64,000 nt of DNA from Calamus simplicifolius (GCA_900491605.1 UESW01001596.1:88796-152795), one strand, 5' to 3'; numbered from the stretch's first letter, positions 31,266 through 43,093 are shown. Numbers and translations: made by a program. The notes: generated by a model from the sequence alone, not told the origin.

Positions 31266-32640
31266 GGGTCGCTACTGAAAGGCGAGTCCCGGCAAGAACT
31301 GGTTGACTCTGTCCGCCTCTGACATGCCAGGAATCAGCCCTGATGTTCTCGTCCACGCCTCAACGTGACGAGATGTACCACCCGTCAAACAGAAGAAAAG
31401 GAGCTTTGCCCCGAAGCGGCAGAGAGCTATTGAAGAGGAGGTTGACAAGCTTATCAAGGCAAACTTCATTCGGAGGTGAATTACCCAAGTTGGCTGTCAA
31501 TGTTGTCATGGTAAAGAAGTCGAACGGCAAGTGGCGGATCTGCATCGACTTCACCGACCTCAACAAAGCGTGCCCGAAGGACAGCTTCCCTCTCCCCCGA
31601 ATTGACCAACTTGTGATGCCACCTCGGGTCATCAGATGCTGACATTCATGGATGCCTACTCGGGCTACAACCAGATTCGGATGGCCCCCGAAGATGAAGA
31701 AAGACCGCCTTCATAACCGACCGAGGTACTTACTGTTACCGTGTTATGCCCTTCGGTCTTAAAAATGCAGGTGCCACCTACCAAAGGCTGGTCAACAAAG
31801 TCTTCAAAGAGCAAATCGGCCGGAACATGGAGGTATATGTCGACGACATGCTGGTCAAGAGCAAAGAAGCGTCACAGCACATCGAGGATCTCTCGGAAAG
31901 CTTCGCGACACTCCGCAAATATCGGATGAAGCTCAACCCAACTAAGTGCGCCTTCGGCGTTAACTCTGGGAAGTTCCTCGGCTTCATGGTTTCCAGGGGT
32001 ATCGAAGCTAACCCCCAGAAGATCCAGGCTCTTCAGCAGATGGCGCCCCCAGCATCTATCAAAGAAGTCCAGCGCCTGACTGGAAGAATAGCGGCCCTCA
32101 ACCGCTTCGTGGCTCGGTCTGCCGAAAGATGCCTTCCTTTCTTCAAAACTCTTCGGTCGGCTAAGAATTTCCAATGGTCTTCCGAGTGTCAAAAATCATT
32201 CGAAGACCTCAAGAAGTACCTCGGCTCTCCCCCTCTCCTCAGCAGTCCAATCCTGGAGAAACATTTTCTGTATCTGGCTGTCTCGGAAGGTGCCATTGGC
32301 TCGGTGTTGGTCAGAGAAGAAAATAAGACCCAGAAGCCAATTTATTATGTCAGCAAACTGCTCCGAGATGCGGAAACGAGTATACCCGGATTGAGAAGAT
32401 GGTGTTGGCCTTGATAACCTCAGTCCGAAAGTTGCGGCCATACTTCCAAGCACATTCTGTGACGGTCCTGACCGATCAGCCCATCAAGGCGGTGGTCCAT
32501 CGCCGGAGACATCGGGAAGGATGACTAAATGGGCCGTTGAGCTAAGCGAGCACGACATTCGGTTTCAACCTCGCCGGCCATCAAAGCTCAGGTGCTAGCT
32601 GATTTCCTCCTCGAATGCACCATCCCGGAGGATGGCTCCA
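31266..32640 (+). pseudogene. E2 reverse transcriptase and RNase H
   Basis: RT blocks are KSNGKWRICIDFTDLNKA, FMDAYSGYNQIRM, MPFGLKNAGATYQRLVN, and the active site YVDDMLVKS at about 31837-31863, then LNPTKCAFGV, GKFLGFMVSRGIEANPQK, QRLTGRIAALNRF and QKPIYYVSKLLRDAE. 31746-32414 is one long clean frame (222 codons). Before and after it, frames change at homopolymers (GGG to GG, AAAA to AAA, GG to G compared with E1). Confidence 0.9.
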
Positions 32641-33130
32641 CTCCCAACTCCCCCGAGCATCCAAAATCTGACGCCCGTGGCTCCTCCATGTCGACGGGTC
32701 GTCCAACGCCCATGCTCTGGTGCGGTTTGATCCTCACCAGCCCGGAGGGGGCGACTTTCGAATATGGCGTCCGCTTCTCCTTCCCAGCCTCCAATAACGA
32801 AGCCGAGTATGAAGCTCTGCTCGCGGGCTCCGAATCGCCCGCGACCTTAAGGTGGAGAAGCTGAATGCCTTCACCGACTCTCAGCTGGTGGCTGGTCACG
32901 TGCGGGGCGAGTTTGAGGCCCGGAGCCGAACATGATTCGATATCTCCAAGAGGTTCGAGGCCTACTCTCCCATTTCCCTGAATTTGAAATCATTCAGATT
33001 CCTAGATCCGAAAATGCCGTGCCGACCTATTATCTCGACTGGCGACTGCGGAATCGATGGACGCCGAGCAAAAATTTCATCTGGAAATTTTGGAGAGGCC
33101 TAGTATCGCGGAAGCTGACCGAGTGATGCA
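32641..33130 (+). pseudogene. E2 archaeal-type RNase H
   Basis: The second RNase H is recognisable from PEGATFEYGVRFSFPASN, NNEAEYEALLAG, FTDSQLVAGHVRGEFEA and PRSENA. Each piece lies in a different frame because of single-base losses. E2 keeps the Gln codon that is a stop in E1 (10358). Confidence 0.85.
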
Positions 33131-33229
33131 AGTTGAGGCCGAACCATCATGGTTCGACCCCATCCTGAAGTATCTTAAAGAAGGGTCGCTCCCAGCCGAT
33201 CGAAGGAAGCTAGAAAGCTAAAGCTGCAA

Positions 33230-34370
33230 GCCACCCACTATGTGCTGATTGACGACCAGCTCTACAAGCGGTCCTTCTCTATGCCGCTGCTCAGATGCCT
33301 TCGCCCATCTGAAGCTGATTATGCCCTTCGGGAGGTACACGAAGGAATTTGCGGCAACCATCTGGGGAGCCGGTCTTTATGCCACAAGGTGCTGCGTCAA
33401 GGTTACTATTGGCCACCATGCAAAAGGATGCTGACGACCTCGTCCGAGCTTGTGACCCATGCCAAAGACACTCCAGTATTCAGAGGCTCCCCTCCGCCAG
33501 CCTGGTCCCCATTTCCTCCGCTTGGCCCTTTGCCAAGTGGGGAATGGACATTCTCGGCCCGTTTCCACTCGCCACGGGACAGCGAAAGTTTTTATTCGTC
33601 GCCATCGACTACTTCACCAAATGGGTCGAGGCGGAAGCAGTTGCTCAGATAACTGAGGCTCGGGCCAAGGACTTCGTGTGGAGATCCATCATCTGCCGCT
33701 TCGGCCTCCCACACACCATCATCACTGACAACGGCAAGCAATTCGATAATCCGAAGTTCCGTCAGTTCTGCGAGGAGCATGGGATCCATCACCGCCTTAC
33801 CTCGGTCGGGCATCCGCAAGCTAACGGAGCAGCCGAGGTAACAACCGAACCTTGCTTCAAGGGATCAAAGCTCGGCTCTCCAGAGCCCGAGGCAGATGGG
33901 CAGACGAGTTGCACCATGTCCTATGGGCCTACCGCACCACCCCGAGAGTGCCCACAGGCGAGACCCCATTTCGAATGGCCTTCGGCACAGAGGCCGTCAT
34001 CCCCGTGGAGATAGGACTCCCTTCCCTGCGGGTGGAAAGCTACTCGGAGGAAGCCAGTGACGAGCAGCTCCGCACCAACCTCGACCTGGTAGAGGAGATC
34101 AGAGAAAAAGCTCGATCAGAATAGCTGCCTACCAGCAAAGAGTGGCCCGTTACCATGCCTCCAGAGTCAAAGGGAAAGCTTTCTCGCCTGGCGACCTTGT
34201 TCTCCGAAAGCATCTGTCTCCAAACCGCTGGAGCAAGGAAAGCTAGCTCCAACTGGGAAGGCCCCTACCAAGTAGGAAGTCGTCGGACCTGGCACCTACA
34301 AGCTCAAGATCTAAGCGGAGATCCATCCCTCGGACATGGAATTCGGACAACCTCCGCAAGTATCATCAGT
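33230..34370 (+). pseudogene. E2 integrase
   Basis: Zinc finger REVHEGICGNHLG...CDPCQRH, catalytic core WGMDILGPFPLATGQRK, HTIITDNGKQFDN, GHPQANGAAEV, then YRTTPRVPTGETPFRMAF and a degraded C-terminal part. Most of the core, 33420-33840, is one frame with D, D and E present. The frame breaks near 33840, 34120 and 34220. Confidence 0.9.
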
Positions 34371-34489
34371 AGGGTACGCCTTCTACAGGCTCGCCTTCTT
34401 AATTTTTGTCAGGCATATTGTTTCATAATTCATGACATGATTACCACGATTATATCACCAAAAATCGTAAAGGAAACAGATGCTGCTTA

Positions 34490-35085
34490 CCAATCCTCGG
34501 CACGACCGAGTTATCTATTTGAGCAGAAAATCTTGGAACCTCGACTGGGCCGAGCAGCAAATCTTCGAACCTCGGCTGGGCCGAGCAACAAATCACCGAA
34601 CCTCGGCTGGGCCGAGCAACAAATCTTCGAACCTCGGCTGGGCCGAGCAATAATCTCCGAACCTCGGCTGGGCCGAGCATAAATCTCCGAACCTCGGCTG
34701 GGCCGAGCGATAAATCTCCGAACCTCGGCTGGGCCGAGCGATAAATCTCCGAACCTCGGCTGGACCGAGCGATAAATCTCCGATCCTCGGCTGGGCCGAG
34801 CGATAAATCTCCGAACCTCGGCTGGGCCAAGCAATAATCTCCGAACCTCGGCTGGGCCAAGCAATAATCTCCGAACCTCGGCTGGGCCGAGCAAAAATCT
34901 CCGAACCTCGGCTGGGCCGAGCAAAAATCTCTGAACCTCGGCTGGACCGAACGATAAATCTCCGAACCTCGGCTGGGCCGAGCAATAATCTCCGAACCTT
35001 GGCTGGGCCGAGCAACAAGCCTCCGAATCTCGGCTGGTCTGAGCAACAATCTCCGAACCTCAGCTGGGCCGAGCAATGAATTCTG
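34490..35085 (+). repeat. E2 palindromic array (array A homologue)
   Basis: About 18-19 monomers of 28-31 bp with the core CTCGGCTGGGCCGAG and spacers such as CGATAAATCTCCGAAC. Only A-type monomers occur; the B type of E1 (CTTGGC...GCCAAG) is absent, so the AB organisation is specific to E1. It lies at the same place, just after integrase. Confidence 0.93.
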
Positions 35086-35745
35086 AAGCCCCGGCCAAAA
35101 CCGAAGCGTGCAAACCCCGACCGAAACTAAAGGATTTCCGAATAATCCCCAAGCTTCGACCGGTTCGAACAATATACGTCGCGCAATATCGTCAACGAGT
35201 ACATATTCCACGCCTTTAGTGATCTCTAAAGGCCTCGACAGGCCCTACACAGCCGCCTAAGAGCTCTGGACAAAGTCGGGGAACGTCTCCTACTACTAAA
35301 TCCTCAGGCCAACCGAGCGGTATTCCTGTGCCTTAGTCGCACCTAATGTTCGAATCCTCGGCCAAGTGAGCGAAGTCTCCGTGCTTTAACCACGACCCAA
35401 AGCCTTGATCAAGTCGAGTGACTTCTTACATACTCCAAGATAACGGAAACATCTCCCGGTACTTTGGCAGAGGTGAAAGACCCCCTCTACCTAACGATAA
35501 ATACGTACGAGCTGTCTCTTTCCAAAGAAACACCTATCTCGTTCCACAAACGAGACCATGTTTTACCGCATGAGTCCACGGGACCGCCCAGGTCTCCCTT
35601 TGGCTCGAACAGGGACAAACGACCCCCCCCCCCCCCCCTTTTATGAGGACCGAACGTCGATCTTAGCAAGAAACAAAAGTTACCAAAAAGAACCTCCCTT
35701 TCTGTTCATTATAAAGAAAAAGACAAGGAGAAAAAGAAAAAGCCT
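35086..35745. other. E2 spacer with a C16 homopolymer
   Basis: Degenerate internal sequence corresponding to E1 14536-15134. A run of 16 C lies at 35623-35638. No gene. Confidence 0.5.
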
Positions 35746-36056
35746 TCACAGAGGCTTACTGTCTCCCCCAGGAGCTGTCGGGTCCTCCCTACGCCGAGTC
35801 AGCTCGGCGACTTGCTAATAGAGGGACGCTATCACCCCCTCCTGCCGGTCAATGACCCGGCAAAGAGCCTCGGCCTCCTCGTCAAGACGGCAAGAAATTC
35901 CTCGACCATCTCTTGGAACTGCTCATGGCCTGCTAAAGCTGATGCTAAGGCCATCCCATCGACGGTCACAGAAAAGCGACTCCCCCTGGAGTCCCTGCGG
36001 CCGTTGCTGCCGCCGCTCGGCTCTTCAGTCGATTGCCCTTCACCATGGGAGGCCAT
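35746..36056 (-). pseudogene. E2 antisense ORF a
   Basis: ATG at 36056 opens MASHGEGQSTEEPSGGSN, then TVDGMALASALAGHEQFQEM and VEEFLAVLT. After one frameshift (near 35880) it continues REAEALCRVIDRQ and VAELTRR, ending SKPL-stop at 35746. Same layout and length as E1 ORF a; paralogous to ORF b. TATA-like box at 36123-36130, 67 bp upstream. Confidence 0.55.
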
Positions 36057-36122
36057 ACCTGCTCTCAGGAGCTATCAAAAGACTAACTGAGAGGATGACA
36101 AACACTGACATCCTCTCGTCCA

Positions 36123-36130
36123 TATTTATA
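36123..36130 (-). promoter_or_regulatory. TATA-like box for antisense ORF a (E2)
   Basis: Minus strand GATATAAATATGG; spacing to the ATG matches E1 within 7 bp. Confidence 0.45.
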
Positions 36131-36139
36131 TCACCCTAG

Positions 36140-36640
36140 CGAGTATTTCGATCAGTCGAGTCATTAATCCCAAACCGGGAAATTTGCCATGCGTCGTCAC
36201 TTCGGCTGGCGCCTGCGGGAAGCGAAGAGTCACAGCCCCTCCCAAGGAAGATCGATAAGCATCGGCGGCACGCCCGGAAATTCCCCTCCTTCTCTAGGGA
36301 CTAGGCTCCCCCCAGTTTGCCAACCCTCGTGAAATAAATGTTCTTGAAAATCCACCATACTCCCTCGAATTGGGCGTCCTTGGAAAGGTACAAAGAAATA
36401 AAGCGCGCCAGCAATCAACATTAACTCGCCTCGCCCGAGGGCGACCGAGTCATAGCTCCGAATGCCCCCATGCGTCGCTCGTTTACATTAGAATCTATAT
36501 TCACCATAAGAACCAAACATAATGTCATCATTCTCGGCAATGACCGAGCTATCTGCATCGAATCTCCGTGCCTTGGCTGGGCCGAGTTATGAGTCGAAAT
36601 AGCATGTTGCAGCCGGTCCAAACGGTCTCCAAGACATAGT
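36140..36640. other. E2 spacer without gene
   Basis: Internal, non-coding by inspection. One diverged array-A core (CTTGGCTGGGCCGAG) occurs at about 36573. Confidence 0.4.
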
Positions 36641-36642
36641 TT

Positions 36643-36860
36643 GGATTCGGGTAGCTCACAAGCCCCGGCCGAACTAAGCATTCTTTAAAACTTAGCTCGG
36701 ATTCAGGTAGCTTACAAGCCCTGACCGAACTAAGCGTTCTTTAAAACTTAGCTCGGATTCGGGTAGCTCACAAGCCTCGGCCGAACTAAGCGTTCTTTAA
36801 AACTTAGCTCGGGTTCGGATAGCTCGCAAGCCTCGGTCGGACTGAGCAATATCTCTGTAT
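36643..36860 (+). repeat. 56-bp tandem repeat in E2
   Basis: Units start at 36643, 36699, 36755 and 36811 (exact 56-bp period), with phrases GGATTCGGGTAGCTCACAAG and TTCTTTAAAACTTAGCTC. Diverged single copies exist in E1 (14870-15000, 16115-16150). Confidence 0.9.
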
Positions 36861-37479
36861 CTTGGCCTCAGCAAGGACTAAGCCGCGATAGCACCGCCGA
36901 AATATGCTGTAGCATAAAAAGCACATTATAGGAGTAACAACTCTCCAACGCAAAAGAAGCAAAGGCCAAAGAAAGAAGGAATGAAATTTTTTTATTTTCT
37001 CATCAAAATAAAAGTTACAACCTCCTGAGAGGAGTTACAAGTGCACCAAAGCACAGCAAATAAAAATGAATGCATAGTTTGGGCGAACTGCTCCAAGCTG
37101 GCTTCGGTTAATAATGACATTTTGGGGCCCAAGAAATCAGACAAACCACGAACCAGTCAGCTCGCCCTGATAAGTGGCAAGGTCGACCTTCCACGGTCCC
37201 TCTGGATGAAACTAAGAGATCCAAGAGGAGGCACGACCCATGGATGCTGATTCTGAGGAACCGGGCAAACTAACCAGCTCCCCTCAGGTGGGATGCTGGG
37301 CTGCAGGCCACTGCCCGATTGGGAGCGCTAGGGGACCATCAGCCCCGTGTTGCTCCCAGCTTCTCCTTCCTGTGGCAAGGATTCCCCTCATAGAAGGGAC
37401 GAGAATCCAAACCGACGGAGAAGGAAGGCTCCGTGCGTGCTACGGGGGTCTCGATGCACTTTCTACCCCGCACCCCCCG
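36861..37479. other. E2 spacer without supported gene
   Basis: No conserved frame recognised; corresponds to E1 16070-16800. Confidence 0.35.
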
Positions 37480-37615
37480 TAGCGAGCCACAAAGGACACA
37501 CAGGAAGCGCATATGTGCGCTCTCCGTGTGATCTCTGCGGCCCTCTTGTGCGCTCTCCATATGATCTCCGAAACTCATCCCCTGAGGATGAGCCACTCTC
37601 CAGTGGCTCCTTCAT
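37480..37615 (-). pseudogene. E2 antisense micro-ORF c
   Basis: The minus strand from ATG 37615 reads MKEPLESGSSSGDE. After one extra base it continues GDHMESAQEGRRDHTESAH and RFLCVLCGS, nearly the same as E1 ORF c. Upstream minus-strand TATAAAAA at 37762-37767. The function, and even whether it is translated, is unknown. Confidence 0.3.
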
Positions 37616-37761
37616 CACCCCAACTGTTCGGAGGACGACGACTTGCAAAAGGTAAGTTCGGTCCTCCCACTCTAAGCCCCAGAGAGACAGGCATCATGAA
37701 AACCTTCACAATTCACAGGGAAGAAAACTCGGGGATGGCCCGACACAGCCCTCTTTTCCCT

Positions 37762-37767
37762 TTTTAT
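37762..37767 (-). promoter_or_regulatory. TATA-like box for antisense unit c (E2)
   Basis: Minus strand CCTATAAAAAGGG about 150 bp upstream of micro-ORF c, matching E1. Confidence 0.4.
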
Positions 37768-38544
37768 AGGCGAAGGTGAACCGGGAGCGGCTATCAGAGC
37801 AGAAAGCCCCGAGATTCAAAACGTCTAACCCACGCCACCACGTGGCCTCCCGGGATGAAAATAGTGCCCCTCGTTGCGCACCAAGCGCGTCGCCCGAGCC
37901 ATGACGCATCCCAAAAGATTTTCTCTAATCCCGGATCACGAGTTTTAAATGTAGAAGATCGCCCGCCGATTTTGCGGATATGGGCAGACCTGGGAGATCG
38001 TCCAGTAAAAATAACATCCTCTAATGGCGAATAAGTGCTTGCGCCATATGCCAGAACAACCTGCATTGGAAAAGATCGACCTAATAAAAGCCCCTGGAAA
38101 ACACTGAGGCAACTTTTTGCTGGCTATAGAGCCGTATTATCTGCTTCGGCGAAAAGAAAGTCGACTTGCCTTGGAAAAGATAAGGCACCGACAGGGTAAT
38201 AAAGTGCCGCGGAGGCCAAGTACTCCTCGATAATGATCTCTCAATATCCTCTGCTCCGGCCCAACTGCCTGTGGGACCTAGGCATCGCCCTATACTCCCC
38301 TCTAAGGCCAAAGCTGTTTCTATACTTCAAACAAACCAAAGTATCTATTTTCAGTCCAACATGACTGAATGTTATCCCGTGCCCCGATCCGGGCAAGGAT
38401 GGCTAAAAACCCTCGAAGGGATAGATCGCTTATAAGACTTGCATGATGAAAGCAAGCATCCCAAAACAGTGGCAAACACAAAAGCTACATAAACTGTTCT
38501 TTCCATTAAAGGGGCAATGAAAAGAAAGAAAAATACATCAGCCC

Positions 38545-38859
38545 TCACAGGGGCTTATCATCCTCTCCCGGAGCTGCTGAGCCTTCCCCTCGCTCCACTG
38601 CCGGGTCGCACACCTATTGCTGGAGGGATGCCACACGTTTTTCTAATCGATCGTTGACCGCGCGGAGGTGCATAATCTCCCTAGTAGAGTCAATCATGTA
38701 TTGCTCGGTCACCTGTTGGAGTCGCTCACGACTTGCAAACAATGAGGCCAGGACTTCCCCGTCGATGACCGCCTTGGTGCGACCCCTCCGGGTCCCCTAA
38801 CGAGTGTTGACACCGTCGACTGGTGCTCCGACCGACCTCCCTCCATCCTTGGAAGCCAT
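38545..38859 (-). pseudogene. E2 antisense ORF b (104 codons, two stops)
   Basis: ATG at 38859 reads MASKDGGRSVGAPVDGVNTR, then after a TAG GTRRGRTKAVIDGE, VLASLFASRERLQQVTEQY, STREIMHLRAVNDRLEKR and VASLQQ, a second TAG, and a Gly/Glu-rich tail to TGA at 38545. The frame is otherwise unbroken over 315 bp; at the second TAG E1 has a CAG codon, so that stop looks like a C-to-T change. TATA-like box 76 bp upstream. Confidence 0.6.
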
Positions 38860-38934
38860 CTTGCTATCACAAGCTCAGATAGACCAATGAAAATCGGCAG
38901 AGAAAATGGTTAACGATGGCCTACCACCTGTTGG

Positions 38935-38942
38935 TATTTAAA
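38935..38942 (-). promoter_or_regulatory. TATA-like box for antisense ORF b (E2)
   Basis: Minus strand TTTAAATACCAA, within 2 bp of the E1 spacing. Confidence 0.45.
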
Positions 38943-39177
38943 CCGCTCCAGGCGAGAGCCCTAGTCGCCCGAACCACTGGCTCCAATGCCACTCACATAA
39001 AACCCTGCCACGCGTTGTCGCTTTAGTGGCCACTCATAGGAAGCTGGGAATTCAGCAAACCCCCCCTCTCTCGGAACCAAACTTCCCTTTTCTCATCGAA
39101 GGCGCATCCACGATTTCGCCCTTGATAGGATGGACTACCTCGGTCTTGGCTAGGATGCTTCTGTGATTCCTGGTCCT

Positions 39178-39560
39178 GTCCAGTCGACCTACCGCATTCC
39201 TCGGCCCTAGCCGAGCTATTTCGTTCCTCGGCCCTAGTCGAGCTATTTCGTCCCTCGGTCCTAGCCGAGCTATTTCGTCCATCGGCCCTAGCCGAGTACC
39301 TCGTCTCTCGGCCCTAGCTGAGCTACCTCATCCCTAGGCCCTAGTCGAGCTATTTCGTCCCTCGGCCCTAGCCGAGCTATTTTGTTCCTCGGCCCTAGCC
39401 GAGCTATTTCGTCCCTCGGCCCTAGCCGAGTTATTTCATCTCTCTCCCCCGGTCGAGCCATTGCGCCACTCGTCCTAAGCCGAGCTAGATCGTCTCTCAG
39501 CCCCTTTTTACCGAACTGTGTTGTATCTCGGCCCCTTCGTCGGGGCTATCCCTATGCCTT
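39178..39560 (+). repeat. E2 palindromic array D
   Basis: About 13-14 units of 27 bp with the core CTCGGCCCTAGCCGAG and spacer CTATTTCGTCC. It occupies the position of E1 array C, whose core differs by a matched outer pair (GTCGGC/GCCGAC). Confidence 0.92.
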
Positions 39561-39758
39561 GGCCTCGACCAAGATGTTCCCTCAAATCCGAGCTAAAGCC
39601 AACTAAGCGGCGCGAATAAGCCACAAGTTGCTCACGGTCGGGATAAAACTTGAGACAGGGGATCATCCGAGAAAGGCAATCAAATAGAGACGGAAGGCTC
39701 ATTCGTTGAAAACTTCAAACCGAGTTACACGACAGAAAAAAAAGCACGAAAATAGCTC

Positions 39759-42700
39759 TCAAGGGTCAGGAGCTGGATCAGTCCCAGTAGAACCCTCAAC
39801 TACGCTCGTGGAAGCATGGCTCGACTCCCCCATCTCGAATGTCTTCGCCTCCTTGGTAACAGGCTGCAAGTGTCCCCTAAGAGCTACAGCCTCACTAGGT
39901 CCCGGGGTAGTATCAAGGTCGGCGTCCGAAACATCAATGTACTCGTCTTCTTCTTCATCCCCGGAGGCGCTGGCGTCAGGAGTCTCGACATCCAAGAAAG
40001 AGAGGTCCCATTCCGGATGCTCCTTAGATATCTTACTTCGAATGTCCTCCACTCCGAGCTAGAAAGCGTCAGCGCAAGTTGCATCTTGTTCGCCCTTGAG
40101 CATAGCGAGCCGCATTTCGGTTTCAGCCACTTGGCCCCGTAATGAGGCGACCTGCCCCTCAGCTCCAGCGACTTGACTCTGTAGTAGGGCGATCTGTTCC
40201 TTGGTCTCACCGATCCACCTCTCGAGCTCTGAGCTCCTCCATCGGCTGGATTCCAGTTCCCCTTGCAAGGCTCGCATCTGATCTTGATTCTCCAGCCCCG
40301 CCTTTATCATCTGTAAAAACAGAGTTAGCCGAAGACACGATGAGCCAATAAAGGAGGTTAAAAAAGGGGGGCAGTACCATACCTCCTCCTCCTACCGAGC
40401 CAGCTTCTTGGTCAGCTCCTTGGCCTCGTCAATGGCCCTCAATTTATTAGTTCTAACCAGCTCGATCCTGCTCTTGAGATCATTAATACTTGATTTCCTA
40501 TCATCAACTTCTCCCTGGGCTTGGGAGAGCTCGCTGCTGAGCTGGGTTATCTTCCCTGATGCCACTTGATATTGTTGTCCCTATCGGCAATATCACGATT
40601 ACGCCACCGTAACTTCTCCTCCACTTCGCCAAGCATTCTGCTCAGGTGATTTCTTTCTTCGGCGGCCTCTCTCCTCTGCCTGCCTAGATTTTCGCTGAAA
40701 TGTTCCATTTCTTCGGAATGCTTGGATTTAACCTGTGACAGCTCCAAGCATGCGTCATTGCACCTCGCTAGGAGCCCCTGTAACTCCTCTACTTTAAGCT
40801 TCTGCTTGGACGCATCATCTAAGGCGGCCTGATACAATACCCTTATTCTCACCAAACTCGCATTGCTGGTGGTCAGAAGTTGTTCAAATGTGTCAGACGC
40901 CTCTGCTCGTGATCGAAGCTTGACGCTGACTCTCCTGGCATGGACACCGGCTCCCATCGCCAAGCTTAGGCGCCAGCACAGCGCCCGGGAGATCAAAGCA
41001 TTCTACAGAACAAAAACAAGTGAGAAAATGTGGTCAAGTTAGCTGGAAAGCACCCACTGCTCTGACATGACAACTCACCCGGGAGGCGTAGGCCCTAACC
41101 AACTTCATGAGGGTGGGATTGTCGATATCGAGAGAAGGTGGATGTCCTCCGCCACATTCCACTGGTCAAATGCGGCATCAACCAATTCCAGATCCATGAA
41201 TTTATCCGTCAAAGGATCTGCGCCCTGATACAATGCCGACCTCATCAAAGCAGAAAACGCCTCCTCAATGGCCGTGTCTGAGCTGCTGGGCTGACCATCC
41301 CCACCCGAAGGGCCGATCCGGGCAATCTCCGACTGAGGAGCCTTCAACTTCCCGGCCTCCTCCGACAGAATTCTGGCCTGGCTTTCCTCGGATAACTCGG
41401 CCAGCCCAAGCACCAGTCTTCCCAAAACTTTGGTGGGAGAGGTTCCGACTGCAAGGTTCTCGCCTTGCCCTACCCCCTCCTCCGGTTTTCCTCCCTCGGT
41501 CATAGACACCTGCGTCTCCTCCGTAGGCTTCATCGAAACATCCATCTGCCCCCTTTCTTGAGCCTCCGCTATGGTCGCCCTAACGTCACCGCCCCTAGAC
41601 TCTTCCGCGGGGGGCCCTCCAATAGGAAGCTCACCTTGAGCCTCGCCGATTGCAGCTGTTCCCTCCTGTCCTCCTGCCAAGGCCAGAGATATCTCCTCAC
41701 TCGGGAAGGGGCCCTCAGAAACGACGACCTCCACCGAATCAGCCATTGGCTCGTCCTTTAAAAGAGGGGCGTTCTGGCAAGCCAATGGAGTCTCGTCCGA
41801 ACTGTCTGATATCTCCACCACTAGGGGATAGAGGATCTCGGCAGTCCTCTCTAAATCCTCCCTTGCTTTCGACGCTTCCGCTGGGACTGCTCCAACATTC
41901 GGCGAGTACCTTTCAAAAAGACGAACCTTCTTCTCGGGTTTACTTTTCTCCCCGCCACTACTCTCCCTGCGTGCTTGCCCGTCTTTTTCTTTATGCGGCC
42001 TAATAATTCAGACCTCTTGGCTGCGGAAGCGAGGAGCAAACGATGAGACCGAGATACGTTCGCTTAAATAAAATCAGTAGAAAAGAGAAGGAGGGCCTAC
42101 CATGCGGATCGAGAGGGCTAAGCCCGGTGGCGAAAAGAGCCTCCTCCGACAATAAGTCGTTGGCCGAGAACGCCTTGCCATTGCGGAGGACTTCCAAATC
42201 CTTTTCCTCCTGCTCGGATAGAATCGGATGTGTTTCCACATCCTGAACAAAGTTTCCCTATCCCCGAGGAAAGTCGGAACCAATGTTCCCTTCAGCGATG
42301 ATGAATTGGTTCTTCCATCCCTTTATGGAGGACGGTTTGTCCACAATCGTCTTGAAGGACCTCCGAGGTCCGATATAAGGCCACTCCGATTTCCTCCCGG
42401 GTATCAGATGGTAACAGGCATGAAAAAGGGGAAGAGTAGCTGTAACTTGGATCTGGTTGCACATCGAAATAAATCCGATGATGCTCCGCCATCTGTTGGG
42501 AGCCACCATCATCGGGCAGATGTTGTAAAACGTTATGATCTCCTTTACCAGGAGATGGAGAGGAAACCGGAGGCCCGCCTTCAAACTATCTTCGTAAAGA
42601 AAGACTCCGTGCTCCAAATCTTGCGAAACCCTGTGCTCGGGTTCCGGCAATCGCAGAACAACATCCGGGGGAACACCGTACTTCTGGCGAATTTTTTCCA

Positions 42701-42770
42701 AATACTCGGCGGCAATCTTCGAAACTACGTCGTCGGGGCTCATCATTCTACTGGCCGAGAGAGACACCAA
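39759..42770 (-). pseudogene. E2 large antisense gene, PF04195-type domain, four exons
   Basis: Predicted exons are 42770-42101, 42020-41079, 41002-40383 and 40310-39759, with introns of 80, 76 and 72 bp. Exon 1 starts MVSLSASRMMSPDDV. It carries a clean PF04195-type domain: IRQKYGVPPDVVLRLPEP, LKAGLRFPLHLLVKEII, WRSIIGFISMC and VDKPSSIKGWKNQF; the frame breaks at 42258. Exon 2 is acidic/Ser-rich (VEISDSSDETPLA). Exon 3 is coiled coil (VLYQAALDDASKQKLKVEE). Exon 4 opens MIKAGLENQDQMRALQGELE and ends with HPEWDLSFLDVETPDASAS and EEEDEYIDVSD. TAG stops occur near the end of exon 3 (E1 has CAA there) and in exon 4. Confidence 0.75.
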
Positions 42771-43087
42771 ATGAAACTACAGAGGAAACAGAGAACGAAA
42801 TTCTCCAAGAGGGGAACGAAGGAGCATTGCAAACAGAAACGGCGCTATTTCAGCTTTGTTCCCCCTCGAAGGAAACTGCCTCAAGAGAAGATAAGGCGTC
42901 TCGCCCGAGGCATCCAAAACTGCCTCGATAAACGCCGTAAAAATCGGGATCCGCTACGTGATGGTCCCCAAACCATCGCCCCACAGGAGCCTTACCCACA
43001 AAGGCACGGCGGCCGTGCGGCATTAAATAGGGCATCATTGCGCGGACTGTCAAATCTGGATCCCCCATTCAAATCGTGCCACCTGGA

Positions 43088-43093
43088 CTTATA
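43088..43093 (-). promoter_or_regulatory. TATA-like box for large antisense gene (E2)
   Basis: Minus strand AGGGAGTATAAGTCCAGG, as in E1. Confidence 0.35.

Noticed and set aside
34450..35211. Long minus-strand frames over the E2 array
   Set aside because: Same repeat artefact as in E1.
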